Below are positions 11,940-23,900 of a DNA stretch of 64,000 nt, one piece after another; positions within the stretch are counted from its first letter, which is position 1; each line of letters starts with the position of its first letter. Made by a program: the position numbers and the translations under genes. The stretch comes from Lonicera japonica (taxonomy: Eukaryota > Streptophyta > Magnoliopsida > Dipsacales > Caprifoliaceae), in contig CM038471.1 of assembly GCA_021464415.1 (NCBI GenBank), forward strand, positions 34,321,234 to 34,385,233, written 5' to 3'. Below the pieces are notes generated by a model. That model worked only from the letters and a program-made list of their open reading frames with translations. It had not been told where the DNA came from and did not search any database.

Positions 11940-12589
11940 TGTTCACGTATATTGTCATTTAAACATGATGTACAATCACTACAATATATATATATATATA
12001 TATATATATGTGGTGGTAATGCGTATACATGTGTTGGTGCTACATTTTAGGATTTCTTTATCAATGACCTGTTAATTTATTAGACTACCGATTACAAATT
12101 TGAAAAAAAATTAACATTTAAAAAGTGTATTCAATTTAGAATTTATACGATTTTTAATTGTTTTTTTTAGGCTCTATTTGATAACAATATGTAGAGTGAT
12201 AAGAAAAACACTTAATTTGTGTAAGAAACTGAAAAATATGTTGAAACGTGTGATAAAATGCTTTCTGTCTCATGTTCATTTTTAAGAGTAAATATCCTCC
12301 ATCTTTCGTTATTTTTTGTGAAATTTTTTCTTCCTCAACCTACAAAAAAAAAATATTCATAGAAAAAATACAAAGTAAGAAGATATCTTATCACATATCT
12401 CAACTTATTTTTTAACTTTTTACAAAAATCAACTATTTTTATTTTCTTTTCTCGTATTGTTATCAATGGATCCTTAAAGAACCAATTTCATATATACTAG
12501 TCACAATATTTATAAATATTGGTAGGTAATGCGAGACAAATCTAATGAATGCTGTTAAACAATATCTTCCGGTCTGCATGCTTTAAAAA
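11940..12589. other. AT-rich spacer with (AT)n microsatellite
   Basis: Contains an (AT)n run at about 11984-12009 and otherwise low-complexity AT-rich sequence without a plausible gene. A perfect 18-bp AT palindrome lies near 12507-12524. Confidence 0.5.
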
Positions 12590-12960
12590 AGGGTGGTGTT
12601 ATTTACACCCCTTAAATTTGTCATAAACACCCTCATCTCAAATTTAACTAAAAATACATTTTGACACCACCTTATTTATCACAAACACTCATTTTCATTA
12701 CCTGATGTTATGTGAGTACTTAGTGACACATTCTCCTCATGTAAGTGTACCCACCTCTCATTAAGTAGGCTTTATTTGAAAAACACTCCAGTAATTTATT
12801 GCCTAATATTAAACGAGTTATTACAAACAAACTCTCCCCAAGTGAGGGGAGTGTGTGCATCTACACTCAACTCTCATTAGGCGAGTCTTAGGGAGTGTTA
12901 GTGCACCTTACACCCCCCGCTTATAAAAAATTTATCACAAACACCGCCCTCCACCACCAT
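12590..12960. mobile_element. Non-coding repeat element, uninterrupted relative of the Helitron 1 host
   Basis: Starts GGTGTTATTTACACCCCTTA and closes with a TTTATCACAAACACC segment. It aligns along its length with 10950-11230 plus 11752-11925. Supplies the probable empty insertion site at 12806/12807. Superfamily uncertain. Confidence 0.6.
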
Positions 12961-12984
12961 CTAGATTAAGAACCATAATTAAAG

Positions 12985-13322
12985 TAATACTCTCCTGTCA
13001 TTGGGAGAGTATCTTCATTTTTACTCGCTTGACATTGATCATCTGAAACTTTAGCAATAACTTAAGATACGTCTCAATGTTTGAAATATACTCTTCTGTC
13101 ATTAGGAGAGTAAATGTGGTAATACTCTTCCGTCATTAGAAGAGTATCTTCATTTTTACTCCCTCAATATTGAACATCTAAAACTTTAGTAATAAATTAA
13201 GATACGGCCCAATTTTTGAGATATACTCTCCTATCATTGCGAGAGTACATGTAGTAATATTCTCCCGTTATTGGGAGAGTGTCTCATTGTTACTCACTCA
13301 ACATTGAGCATCTAAAACTTAA
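12985..13322. repeat. Tandem repeat, 135-bp unit, 2.5 copies
   Basis: Units begin at 12985, 13120 and 13255, exactly 135 bp apart; the third is partial. Each full unit contains two short palindromes of the type ACTCTCC...GGGAGAGT separated by about 100 bp, so the array can form a row of small hairpins. No coding frame. It lies just outside Helitron 2. Confidence 0.85.
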
Positions 13323-13403
13323 ACAGATATGTGACTTTTTTTAGAAGAGATCTATACATATGCATTTTTTCATTTTTTTTTTTCATTTTAGAATATACGT
13401 ATA

Positions 13404-14709
13404 CTAGGGTATACCCGTGCCATCCGACACGGTATATTAAATATAAGAACTGATAATAAGATAAAAAGGAGTAACGTGTGATGAATCTAAATCGACAAAC
13501 TTAGGTTCAATATATCTTCATTTCACAATAACTAAAAGTAGACCGGATTGGATTGACTTGTTTTTAATTTTTAAATAATCTTTTAATCATATTTTTTGAC
13601 CTTATTTTGATCTTAGCAAAATAAGTTTTTACCAAACTAAACTCAATGTTATATGTGAAAATAATTCAATCACGTCTGTTGGTATGATTTGAAAATAATT
13701 CAAAATTTTGACTAATATATTATGCATACTCCTAAAAATGACATACTAAAATGACCAATAATGTACGGACATATAAAATACGTCCTTAAATATTACTCAA
13801 TAATTTTTATTAAATTTTTTACATAATTATATAGTCATGATGGATCTCGTTTAATTGATCTTGATTAGTAGATTTTAAATATTAAATTTTGAATTTTTTA
13901 TTTTAAGTTATGACATTTTTAATGTAGAAAAAATGATTGGTTTGTGAGAGTTTATTGTGTGTATATTATTGGTGTTAAATGTTACTCAATAATTTTTCTT
14001 ATTTTTTTTATATAATTTTATAGTCATGATGGATCTTATTTATTTAATCTTGATTAGTAGATTTAAATATTAAATTCATAATTTTGTAGTCATGATGATC
14101 TTATTTAATTGATCTAATATTAATTTTTTATTAAATTTTTTGATTAGTATATTTTAAATATTAAATATTAAATTTTTTAATTTAAGATGAATCTTGTTTA
14201 ACTGGTCTTGATTAGTATATTTAAATATTAAATTTTTATTAAATTTCTTGATTAGTAGAGTTTAAATATTAAATATTAAATTTTGAATTTTTTATTTTTA
14301 GTTATGAAAAAAATTATTAATGTGTGAGAGTTTGCTTTGTGTATATTATTGGTGTTAAATGTTACTCAATAATTTTTTATTTTTTTAACATAATTCTATA
14401 GTCATGATGGATCTTGTTTAATTGATCTTGTTTAGTAGATTTTAAATATTAAATTTTTATTAAATTTACAATTTTTTATTTTAAGTTATGACATTTTTAA
14501 TATAAAAAAAAATTATTGATGTGTGAGAATTTATTGTGTGTATATTATTGGTGTGAGTGTTTTAACTTTGATGTGACATCTTGATGTGTGTATAAAACTC
14601 ATCCAAGGATGTAGAGTTAATGTACACCGTAACATGTATATTTTTAACCATTAGATTTTTTTGCTTTTTGAAAATAGATTTAGTCAAACTTGATGTTTTA
14701 TAATATAGA
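13404..14709 (-). mobile_element. Helitron 2 (non-autonomous, 1,306 bp, amplified inside)
   Basis: Same family as Helitron 1. The minus-strand start is TCTATATTATAAAACATCAA at 14709. The end is the hairpin CCGTGTCGGATGGCACGG then GTATACCCTAG at 13404, between A (13403) and T (14710). The interior carries several copies of an AT-rich monomer marked by TAGTCATGATGG or close variants (about 13832, 14021, 14087, 14400); Helitron 1 has one (about 11446). Internal amplification explains the size difference. No open frame of interest. Confidence 0.88.
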
Positions 14710-15479
14710 TATATATGTGTGTGTGTGTATGTATATATGTATGTTTCGAATATATATATATATATATATATAATATATGTGTGTGTATATGTGTATGTAT
14801 ATATGTATATTATGAAAAAGAACAAGAAGAGGAAGGAGGAGGAGGAAGAAGAATCCATATTCTTTTGTTTTCGATCTATATATATTTATGTATGTTTTGA
14901 AGAAGAGGAGGAGGAGGATGAGAGGGTGATGGTATTGTTTTGTTATAATTAATGATTAATTAATTAAGTTAATTAGTAGTTAATATTTGTATAAAAAAGT
15001 GAAATGAGAGGGTGATAAGAATAGAATTTAGTTTAATATTAATAAAAATTTTAGAAGATGTTAGTGACAACAAATGAGAGTGCATTTATCAACTCCAACT
15101 CCCCCCCAACCCAAAGATAAAAAGAGCTAGACCCATCAAATAACCCAAAACGTGACTCGATCTAAGCAGCCTTTTTATCAGTCAACAAGTCTTAGGCGGC
15201 TCGAGCTCGAAAAGCTTGGGCCATAGGGAAAGGTTCTATTTTAAGGTTCGCTCAAAGGCTAAGTTAGCCAAACCCAAGATTTTCTAAGCCCACCTACTAG
15301 TGTGGCCCGAACCCATCTAATAAACCCATTAATTTATGTCTTTTTATATGTATAATTTAAACATAATATGATACAAAACCACTTCACGTTTATATTTAAC
15401 ACTACAAAACACAACTAATGTGACAAAAGATAATTATAAAGTATTTTTAAATATATTTTTGATACAATATTCATTTATG
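14710..15479. other. Spacer with (TG)n/(TA)n and GAGGAG microsatellites
   Basis: Mixed TG/TA repeats fill 14710-14815, then GGAGGA-type purine repeats at 14830-14920. From about 15080 to 15340 is a more complex, GC-richer patch (with GGCCCGAACCCATCTAATAA) that looks like an old transposon fragment but cannot be classified. ORFs here come from the repeats. Confidence 0.5.
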
Positions 15480-15510
15480 CTAGTTGACAAACTGCGCAAT
15501 GCACAGGCTG
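15480..15510 (-). mobile_element. Helitron-like 3' terminus (minus strand)
   Basis: On the minus strand the hairpin CTGTGCATTGCGCAG is followed by TTTGTCAACTAG, ending at 15480. This fits the Helitron 3' pattern, but the next base is C where T is usual. The element would extend to the right; I could not find its 5' end, so only the terminus is called. Confidence 0.5.
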
Positions 15511-17870
15511 TTTAATAAAAAAATGGTGAAATAATATGTAGGCTTACAACGAAATTGTTAGGAGAATACAAAATAAAATAGAATAAACTCAATTAGCTTG
15601 TTGAATAATGGAGAGTTATCCATCAACACAATATCAAGAAAAAATAATTGTTAAATTAACAATTTAATCTAACATATAAATACAATTGCAGCCATAAAAA
15701 GAAACAACACTCGATCAAGATCAATGAAGAATAATGTGAAATGGCGATTATAAAACCTCAATATGTACAATACACGTTTGTATCTAAAGATCGAAAAGTC
15801 TTAGATTAGAGAGATTGCTATGAGAAAATTAGAGTGATATATCTATTCATATCTGAATTAAAATTCAAAAAACTATTTTCTGAGAATGCTTAATGGTGAT
15901 TTGCTTTCTATGATACATTGAGTGGGAGAAGGACAATTTAACATAAATAATTAATACAATTTATAAAAAGAAATGTAAATGATTTTTAACATAATTAAAT
16001 AGTATTAAGGATAATAATGTGTATATAAAGATCGACAAAAGTGAGATAATAGAGAAAGACAATTATTAGGAAATAAAAGGTGAAGAACCATGTGATAGGG
16101 AGATGAAAAAATAACGAAGTGAGAAAATTAAGGAAAATGATAAATACATAATTAAAGACCAAAAGGAATACAATCATTAGTACATTACTTGCGAACTTCT
16201 TCCATAATACATATGTACTGGCTGAAGCAGGACTTCAACTCTCGACCTCTAGTTAGTCATGAGCGAGTTCTAGCCACTAGATTAGTCCTAGTACGTGGTT
16301 AGGCATCAAAGAATTTTGAGTACTACAAATTCTGTCACCGATAAGAGAATCACGAAAGGTCTTCTAAAACTATATTTTGTGTAAAATTTACACATTGTAT
16401 AAAAAAATCATGCTCCAACCATTGTGTAAGTTTGAGATTTGTGTAAAATGAAGGTGTAAAATACACTATTAGTTTAAACTGCTATGTTAGTTTTCTCTTT
16501 TACTCAATTTTTCTTTTATAAAACTATAAAACGTAATAACTTTTAATACAAACATAGATTTTAATAAAAATTATATATTTGTAATCTAGTTATCAATACC
16601 TATAAAACAATATCCTTTTTGAGTATAAAATTATGTTTTGAAAATTTCAAGAAAAAATTATGAAAAGTTACATAAATCAACATTTAACATGTGTTGATAT
16701 CTCATTGGATCTTTTCAAATTTGCACAAAGAGTTTATCAATGTACTGGTGGAACATTTTTTAAAAACTTCAAAATTTTGTGTAAAAATAAATTAACACAA
16801 AGAATCTACACATTATTTTTACAGAACATTTGAAAATACGCTAATATCACAAAATAAAATTCAATGGCAATTTCAATTTGCATGGACTGAAAATGTACAC
16901 TGGACACACTATATATGATAATGCTAGGTACACTTTGCGAGGAATTAAAAACTCGACATGTATGGCATGGTTGCCCTTTTTACAATATTACTAAAATTGT
17001 AATAATTCCATCCTGCAAAATATATTTCTACAATGAATATAAATTATCCATCAAAAAACATAAATTATAAAATTGATTATTACTATATATACATATAAGT
17101 ACTTTTTAAAAAGAAAAAAATTATAGTCAAGAAATATGACGAAAACTTTATTTAAAAATAGCTATACAAACGGGGGAATTTTATTTTAAATTGCCCCTAA
17201 AGGGTTTGGGTTTGTATCACCAACGCCCTTGAGCTCTTTTTTCTAAAAACTTACTTTCTTCCGCCATAACTCTATTACCATCTTGTCTTCTTCGAAAACT
17301 TTCTTATGCTCTAAACTTATTTTAAGAAATACTTAAAAGCGTGTGATTGTAATAAGGCAGGCAATTAAGTTTCTCACAAAAGATATAAGAGTAATTATAA
17401 CTTGAACAAAGGGTGTATCTCAGCACATGTTATTGGATCAACAAATTTTATTTTATTTTCGACTACAAGCACCCCTCCATGCTTTTTTGCAAATATCGCA
17501 AAATTTGCGATAATATTAAAAATAGTCAAAAATTTTGTGAAATTTCGTGTCTTGAAAAAGCTTCTCAAAACTTAATCAACAATGTTAGAAATGACGTGAT
17601 TGGTACTACGAGGTTTCCAAAAACGTCCCAAAAAGAATCTTAAATTATAAACAAAGGTGAACCATAATTTCAAGGGATTTAAGGATATAGTTTCAAACAT
17701 TACATCACAATTAGGCGAGTGCAACTTTTACAAACAAGCTTTAAATTTTAAAGTACCGCGAATCTTCTTTTTCATAAAAAAAAATCTACTTCCAACAAAA
17801 ATTAAATCTTCGCTTTTAAAGAAGTTAAACATGTACTTAACCAATGGATACTTATTATTCAAATTATATA
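15511..17870. other. AT-rich repeat-filled spacer between Helitron-like ends
   Basis: No gene. Positions 16344-16890 resemble the element at 52558-57816 (shared TAATAAAAATTATATAT and TTGTGTAAAA blocks), so an old non-autonomous repeat lies here. Short ORFs at 17413-17910 have no family resemblance I know, sit in what is probably Helitron interior, and are not called as genes. Confidence 0.5.
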
Positions 17871-17882
17871 TATATTCAAATT

Positions 17883-17913
17883 GCACGCGCAAGGCGTGCG
17901 TAGGATAAGCTAG
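17883..17913 (+). mobile_element. Helitron-like 3' terminus next to the end of PDR copy B
   Basis: A GC-rich perfect stem GCACGC/GCGTGC with loop GCAAG is followed by GTAGGATAAGCTAG, ending at 17913. This is a good Helitron 3' end on the plus strand. The element would extend left and its 5' TC end is not identified. The base after CTAG is C rather than T. The stop codon of copy B is only 71 bp away, so the transcript's 3' UTR should run into it antisense. Confidence 0.65.
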
Positions 17914-17984
17914 CTGGTATCTGAACATCACAAACTTGTGTAAGAGTTGCTATTAGGACAATCAAAGTAACTGCAAACACAATT

Positions 17985-20900
17985 TCACCTTCTCTGAAAA
18001 TTTAACTTCCCAGTAAAATATGCAAACAGGGAAGCAAAAACAATGGGGTATACTGCCATAATAACAGCAACTATAGGCAATTGATCGTGTCGAAATCCAA
18101 AGTAATCTCTTAAAAAGGCCGATACCGTTTTCGTCTCTCCAAATACCGTAATTACCTTGTCTATGTCTCCATACTGAGAAGTAAGCATACCATTTATCGT
18201 CCAAGATGTCGGAATCAGATAATAGAACCATATCCACCATTTGGGGATTTGCTGCAAGAGGCATAAACAGCACAATTTTGGTCCAGTAAAGTAGAACTTT
18301 TTTTTAATCCTTTAACTCAGCCGAGAAAGAGTTTTCCCTTAAATAACCAAAAAAAGATAGACGAGGGCTACAAAGGCCGCCCTGCCTATGCTTACAAGAA
18401 GTCCTTCAAGAGGACAAACAAAATAAACAAACTAAACTTGAAAAATGAACTAGGCTTAAACAACAAAGTTTCACTAACCAAGAAAAGCAAAAGGGGCCAG
18501 TGTAGACTTGTATGGTTCGTTTGATAACTTTACATGGAAAATAATTAAGGTCCATGAAAATCTTTTCCATGGAAGAAGAGTTACTTAGGGGGGTGGTGGT
18601 GGTTTTTGGAGTACAAGAAAAATGAGAAAATCCAGCTAAACCAAGTTGTACCATAGAAATTGGTTTCCTGAAAAATTATGCAATCAAACACTACTAAAGA
18701 TGGAAACCATGAAATTTGGAGGATTTTCCAGTAAAAGAAATGTTATCAAAAACACACCACTAGTGAACACTTTTCCTGGAAGACATTTTCTCTGTTCCTT
18801 CATTTATTTTCGGCGGGGGGAAGGGGGTTGGGGGAGTCAAGCCTGTAACTTCATCTGTCGGAGATTGGCATTGGGAAATCCCGAAGGGTTAATGGGTCAC
18901 AATTTCTTAGCTTATGAAAAAAATAATTTTTGTCAAGAGATTTTTCAATGATTTATATATAGTTGACCCTAAATTTGTAAGGTCGTTGTGGCTAATGAAT
19001 TAACTTGAAATAATTAGACAAGTTATCAAGAATAATCACTTACCGGTCGAGGCATTAGAAATCCAGCAAAGAGGTTAAACATGGTGTAAAAAGAAGAAGA
19101 AAGAATTGCAGCAATTGGAAAGCTTGGTGTCATTGAAATAAGCACCATTCCCAAATAAGTGAATTGCAGCAACGAACAGAACATTGTGTAGAAGTACCAC
19201 AGAACTTTCGAAGCCGACCAGTAATACCCAATCATAGGGTACGTTATTATCACATACATAAGTGTTAAAGAAAAGAGGTAAGGAACCTCAATTATCACCT
19301 GCAAAATAAGTATTCATTTTCAGTTTAAAAAATATTCCTTTACGTCTCAAATTATGGTCACTAATTTCAACCTCATTATCTGTTAAAAATAAAAGTTAGT
19401 TACTGTGAAGTGAAAATTTTACCCTATAAATATATGTATACATTTATATACCTGCGCAAGTGCATAAGCCCAAGAAGCGTACATTCCAGAAAATCTTTCT
19501 CGGTTGAGAACAGTTCGCTCGGTGGTGATATATGGCATAACTGAAGAGGAATTATTTATGCCACAGAATATCACAGCAGTGAACATCGAACCGATAATAT
19601 TGAACAAACTCTGTTGGTTTTTTCTATCAAATAAAAAGCATATGAATGTTAGTGGACACTTGAACAAGTTCTTCCAAAGGCAAAATAACGGAATATTCCC
19701 ATTGCTTCAGCTAAAAAGATGATAACCTTAAATACCTAAAGCCTAAAGGTGCATTATTATGAAACTCTAAGCTTAGTTAATTGAATTAAATGCACGTACA
19801 TTTTCCTCCCTTGATCCCAGAAGAGTATTCCGAAAAGCAAAGAAGCAAAAAGCATATGAAAGAAGCGCATCAAGTTGTAAGAAGGACTTCTCCAGTAAGA
19901 GAGGTGCTGTTTCCACAGGCAGGACTTGAACTGTCCCCAACCATTTTGTGAATATCGGGTTGGAAAATTTAGCTCTTTCGAACCAGAAGGTGGAACGTTC
20001 AATCGATCCACAAGCTCTTTATTTTTCCTACAATCAAAATAAGTTAATTAATTAAGCCTTAGTAGAGATGAACCATCTATTGTACTACAAACTTGGATTA
20101 CTATTGTAAATTAGTTATAAACTGAAAGAGAATTCCAGTTACTATTTTTTTGTGCAGTTAATGTGATGAAAAGCAAAAATGAAACATGCACAAGTACAAG
20201 CTTACCCACTATAAACACATGTGGACACGTTGCAATATTTAATGCTTTTTTTGACTTTGCCCCCTGTTCTCAATGCAGTACAGACTTACCTCCTATTTTC
20301 ATAATCATTAGACTTTCCCCGCTTGCAGGTGGGAGAATCTCATAGAATTACGTAAAAGTGTGGTGGGGGTGCCCCAGGGGGGGATTTTTAATTTTTCTAA
20401 TGTAATCCTTTGACTTAACCCCCCATTTCTACATAATCTTTGAGATTCCCTACATGCAGGGGCCAAGGTCTAACAATTACAAAAACAGAGGGATAAGTCT
20501 AATTTCGCATATAAAATGGGGGCAAAGTCAAAGAACCCCAAGTGTTTAAGGCGGCCAAATAGCACACTGTATGTCAACTCACTCGCACAGAGCAGATTTC
20601 TTATAAATTTGGGCAAAATCTACACCAAGTTCAGCTTCTGAAGATGATGAAGTGACCTCTAACATCCATGTAGCTGGGTTGTAATTATTTTTTATCTTCC
20701 TCACTCCTGAGATTCCCTGTTACAAAAGTAGGTGTTTAAAAAAAATAAGGTTTAAATCGATAATTGACTCTTGACGCAAGAATCGTATATTTGAAAATAT
20801 GTTTCAGATCCGTATCTGTTTTAAGACGGACTAACCTCAAAGTATTCGATTACTCTACTTGAATGCTGACCCAATGGTCCGGAGTAGATAATATGTCCAC

Positions 20901-23900
20901 CAGTTTTCAGAAGAACCAACTGCAATAGAAGCAGAAGAGGAATCAGGCAATTTTTCTTAAATACAAATGACAAAACATAGAATTGGACAACAGAAGTGCT
21001 TTTAGAATTAGGGTTCCCAAGGAAAAAGAAATTAAAGTATCTCATTATACAGAAGCAATACAAATTCTTTTGTAATGTGATGGAGAAAACATTTAAAACT
21101 TCTCACTGTATTTTTAAATGAGGGGAATATAGATGAAAAGTTATTGGTAATGAGGACCATCAACATCTTTAACAATGAAAAAGTATTGCTAATTTGCGGA
21201 GAAACTTGGTTTACTTTCCTATTTTCTATATGAAAGCTTAACTAGTCATCAAGAGAAAAATAATAGCTTCAATACAATCTTGAAAGAGTACCAAATATGA
21301 AAAAACACACAGATAGAAAGCTATTAAACCACATATATATTCCTAAATAACAATTTTTCTTTGTTGGTTGGGCGTGGAACTCATAAATAATTATCTTCCT
21401 TGTGCCTCACCAACCAAACTTAGTCCGAAAAACTTTCCCTTTTTGAAATAATAGTCCCATGTACTAGATATTACAGACTTGAAATCAAAAGGCATAATGT
21501 TATTGTTTCTTAATATACTTTATCCTCCATTAAGCAACTTTTCAGTTCATATGATTAGATTCCACTTCAGCAGCCAAAATTAACTTTTATGTTCTAAAAT
21601 TTATTTTCTACTATGTTCTTAGTGTGTATTTGATAAAAAAAGTTGGAAATTGATTGAAAACACAACTATATTTATGAGAAAATGGAAAAAGAGACGAGTG
21701 ATTTGGTGATATGTTCTTCATCTTTTTCTCTTTTTTCATGGAACAATTTTCTTAGCCATCACCCAAAGAATTGGATTCCATGTAAAAAAAAAAAAGTATT
21801 ACACCATCTCACCAAATCACCATCTCTTTTCCAACTTCTTATAAATTTAGTGGGGTTATCCAACTTTTTTTTTACACCCTTAGTTATTTTCTTACCTCAT
21901 CAAATGATTCAAATATGTCAATACTTGGCTGGTGAATGGTACAAACAATTGTTCTTCCTGTATCAACAACGTTTTTCACAGCCCGCATGACAATAGCAGC
22001 TGCTCTTGCATCCAATCCAGTTGTAGGTTCATCCATGAAAATAATAGAGGGGTTAGCCACTAGCTCCACTGCTATTGTGAGCCGTTTGCGTTGCTCTGTT
22101 GATAGACCACTAACTCCGGGCATACCAACCAATGCATCTTTCATTCCATCAAGTTCAATGGTTTGAAGAACTTCTTTCACAAATTCCTGCGGAAACATGG
22201 CCCCGTCAATTTCCATTAAATAAAATACCACAAATAAATTAAGATGCAACCGATAAGGGTAAGTTTGATTGCATAATTTTCCAGGGAATCGATTTACATA
22301 GTACAAATTGGTTTAGCCTAACTTCCACAGCTTTCATGTGAATTCAAAAACACCAGCCTAAGATTTTTTCCTTGTGCGTGTGAAAAAGTTTTCCATGTAA
22401 AAAGTTTCAAGGAAAAAAATTATTTTCCATATAAGCCAATCAAACGCACCATAATGGTATGCCTGATTGAAACTATTTTCCATGAAAAATGTCCAAGATT
22501 TCATATTTTCAATCTTTAGTGGTATTTGATTGCTTTAGTTGTCCAAGGAATGAATTTCCATGGTTCAACTTGCTTTAACCTAATCTATAACCCGCGTCAT
22601 ACTAAGTTCATTTTCCATTATATAAATTCCAAGGAATTCAATTCTTTCCCATGCAAGCCAATCAAAAGCATTGTCAATTCGACTTTTAATAAATAAACCT
22701 TACAGATTTCGCTTTTGAGTCAATTTGAGGATGAAGACGCAGCCAAGCAGAAAAAATCACAGATTCTTCTACAGTAATTTGGGGAGAATGTACATCTGTT
22801 TGCTCACAATAACCCGAAATCCTAGCAAATGTTTCTTGAACCTTAGGGTACCCTCCAATTTTAATTTCTCCTTCAATAGCGCCACTAGTTTTTCTTCCAG
22901 CAAGAACATCAAGTAGTGTTGTTTTCCCAGCTCCACTGACACCCATCAACGCTGTAAGAACACCAGGTCTAAATGCACCCGTAATATCACAAAGAAGTTG
23001 GAGTCTTTTTTCAGTAAAACCACGTTCTCTCATTTCCTAAAAGAAAGAAGGGTAAAACCAACGTTTATGATTTGATCTGAATGGTTGTTAATATCTAAGA
23101 TTAAGATGAGATGGGTTTATTTAGTTACCAGAGGGGTGTCAACATAATATTGCACATCTTGAAACACTACAGTTAGGGGTTCAAAAGGTAAAACCATTCG
23201 ACCTGTAAAAGGAGGTGAGGCATCATTATTAAATTCTGTATAAATAAGTTTCAGGAGATATAGTGACATGTCACCAATACATTGGCCAATGAAATGGGTC
23301 CATCAAAGTAGAAGAATTCACACAAAGTTTACCGTTGACCAATGCACGTCACACATCACTATGTCCTCAATACTTGTCTCTAGACTATGCCTCGCAAGAA
23401 TTACTGATAGAATATTGAAGGCTTTAAAGAACCAGAATTTTGGGACTAGATGGTTGAAAGGATTTACAAGAAAATGACAAAAAAGGGAGAAGTATCTAGC
23501 CTTTCTCTGTGATGGTGTTATGACTAAAATTTTTGGACTTCTCTTCCACATGGGCAGCAATGGATGGCTCTTCAGTTCCTTGTATTTGAAAGAGCTTTTC
23601 TTTTGATATAATAGCACGAGAACCAGGAGCTGTATGCGGTTCACAAGATTAATACATATAAAGAAATATGCACATATACATGTATGTCAGCAAATTTCTT
23701 GAGTCGACTTCATATGCTATAAAGATGAACTTACGCTTCAGGTAAGTCAAGGCCAAGGTAAACCCAACATTGAAAAATATCGTAAACCCAAATAAGGCAC
23801 CAAGTGATATCCAAAAGGAGTTCTCATTGAAGTCTAACCCACGGCTTACAAGTGTTTGTTTGCCTATCGTTGTATTTGTAGGCAGCATCTGCATGAAACA

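Noticed and set aside
12495..12535. AT palindrome followed by CTAGT on the minus strand as another Helitron end
   Set aside because: The stem is purely AT-rich and no matching 5' end or relative was seen; such palindromes are expected by chance in this sequence.
14562..14952. Overlapping ORFs with Tyr/Ile/Cys/Val repeats
   Set aside because: Translations of TG/TA and GAGGAG microsatellites.
17413..17931. Short ORFs next to the 3' end of copy B as possible captured genes
   Set aside because: No recognisable family, poor composition and overlap on both strands; they lie in probable Helitron interior.
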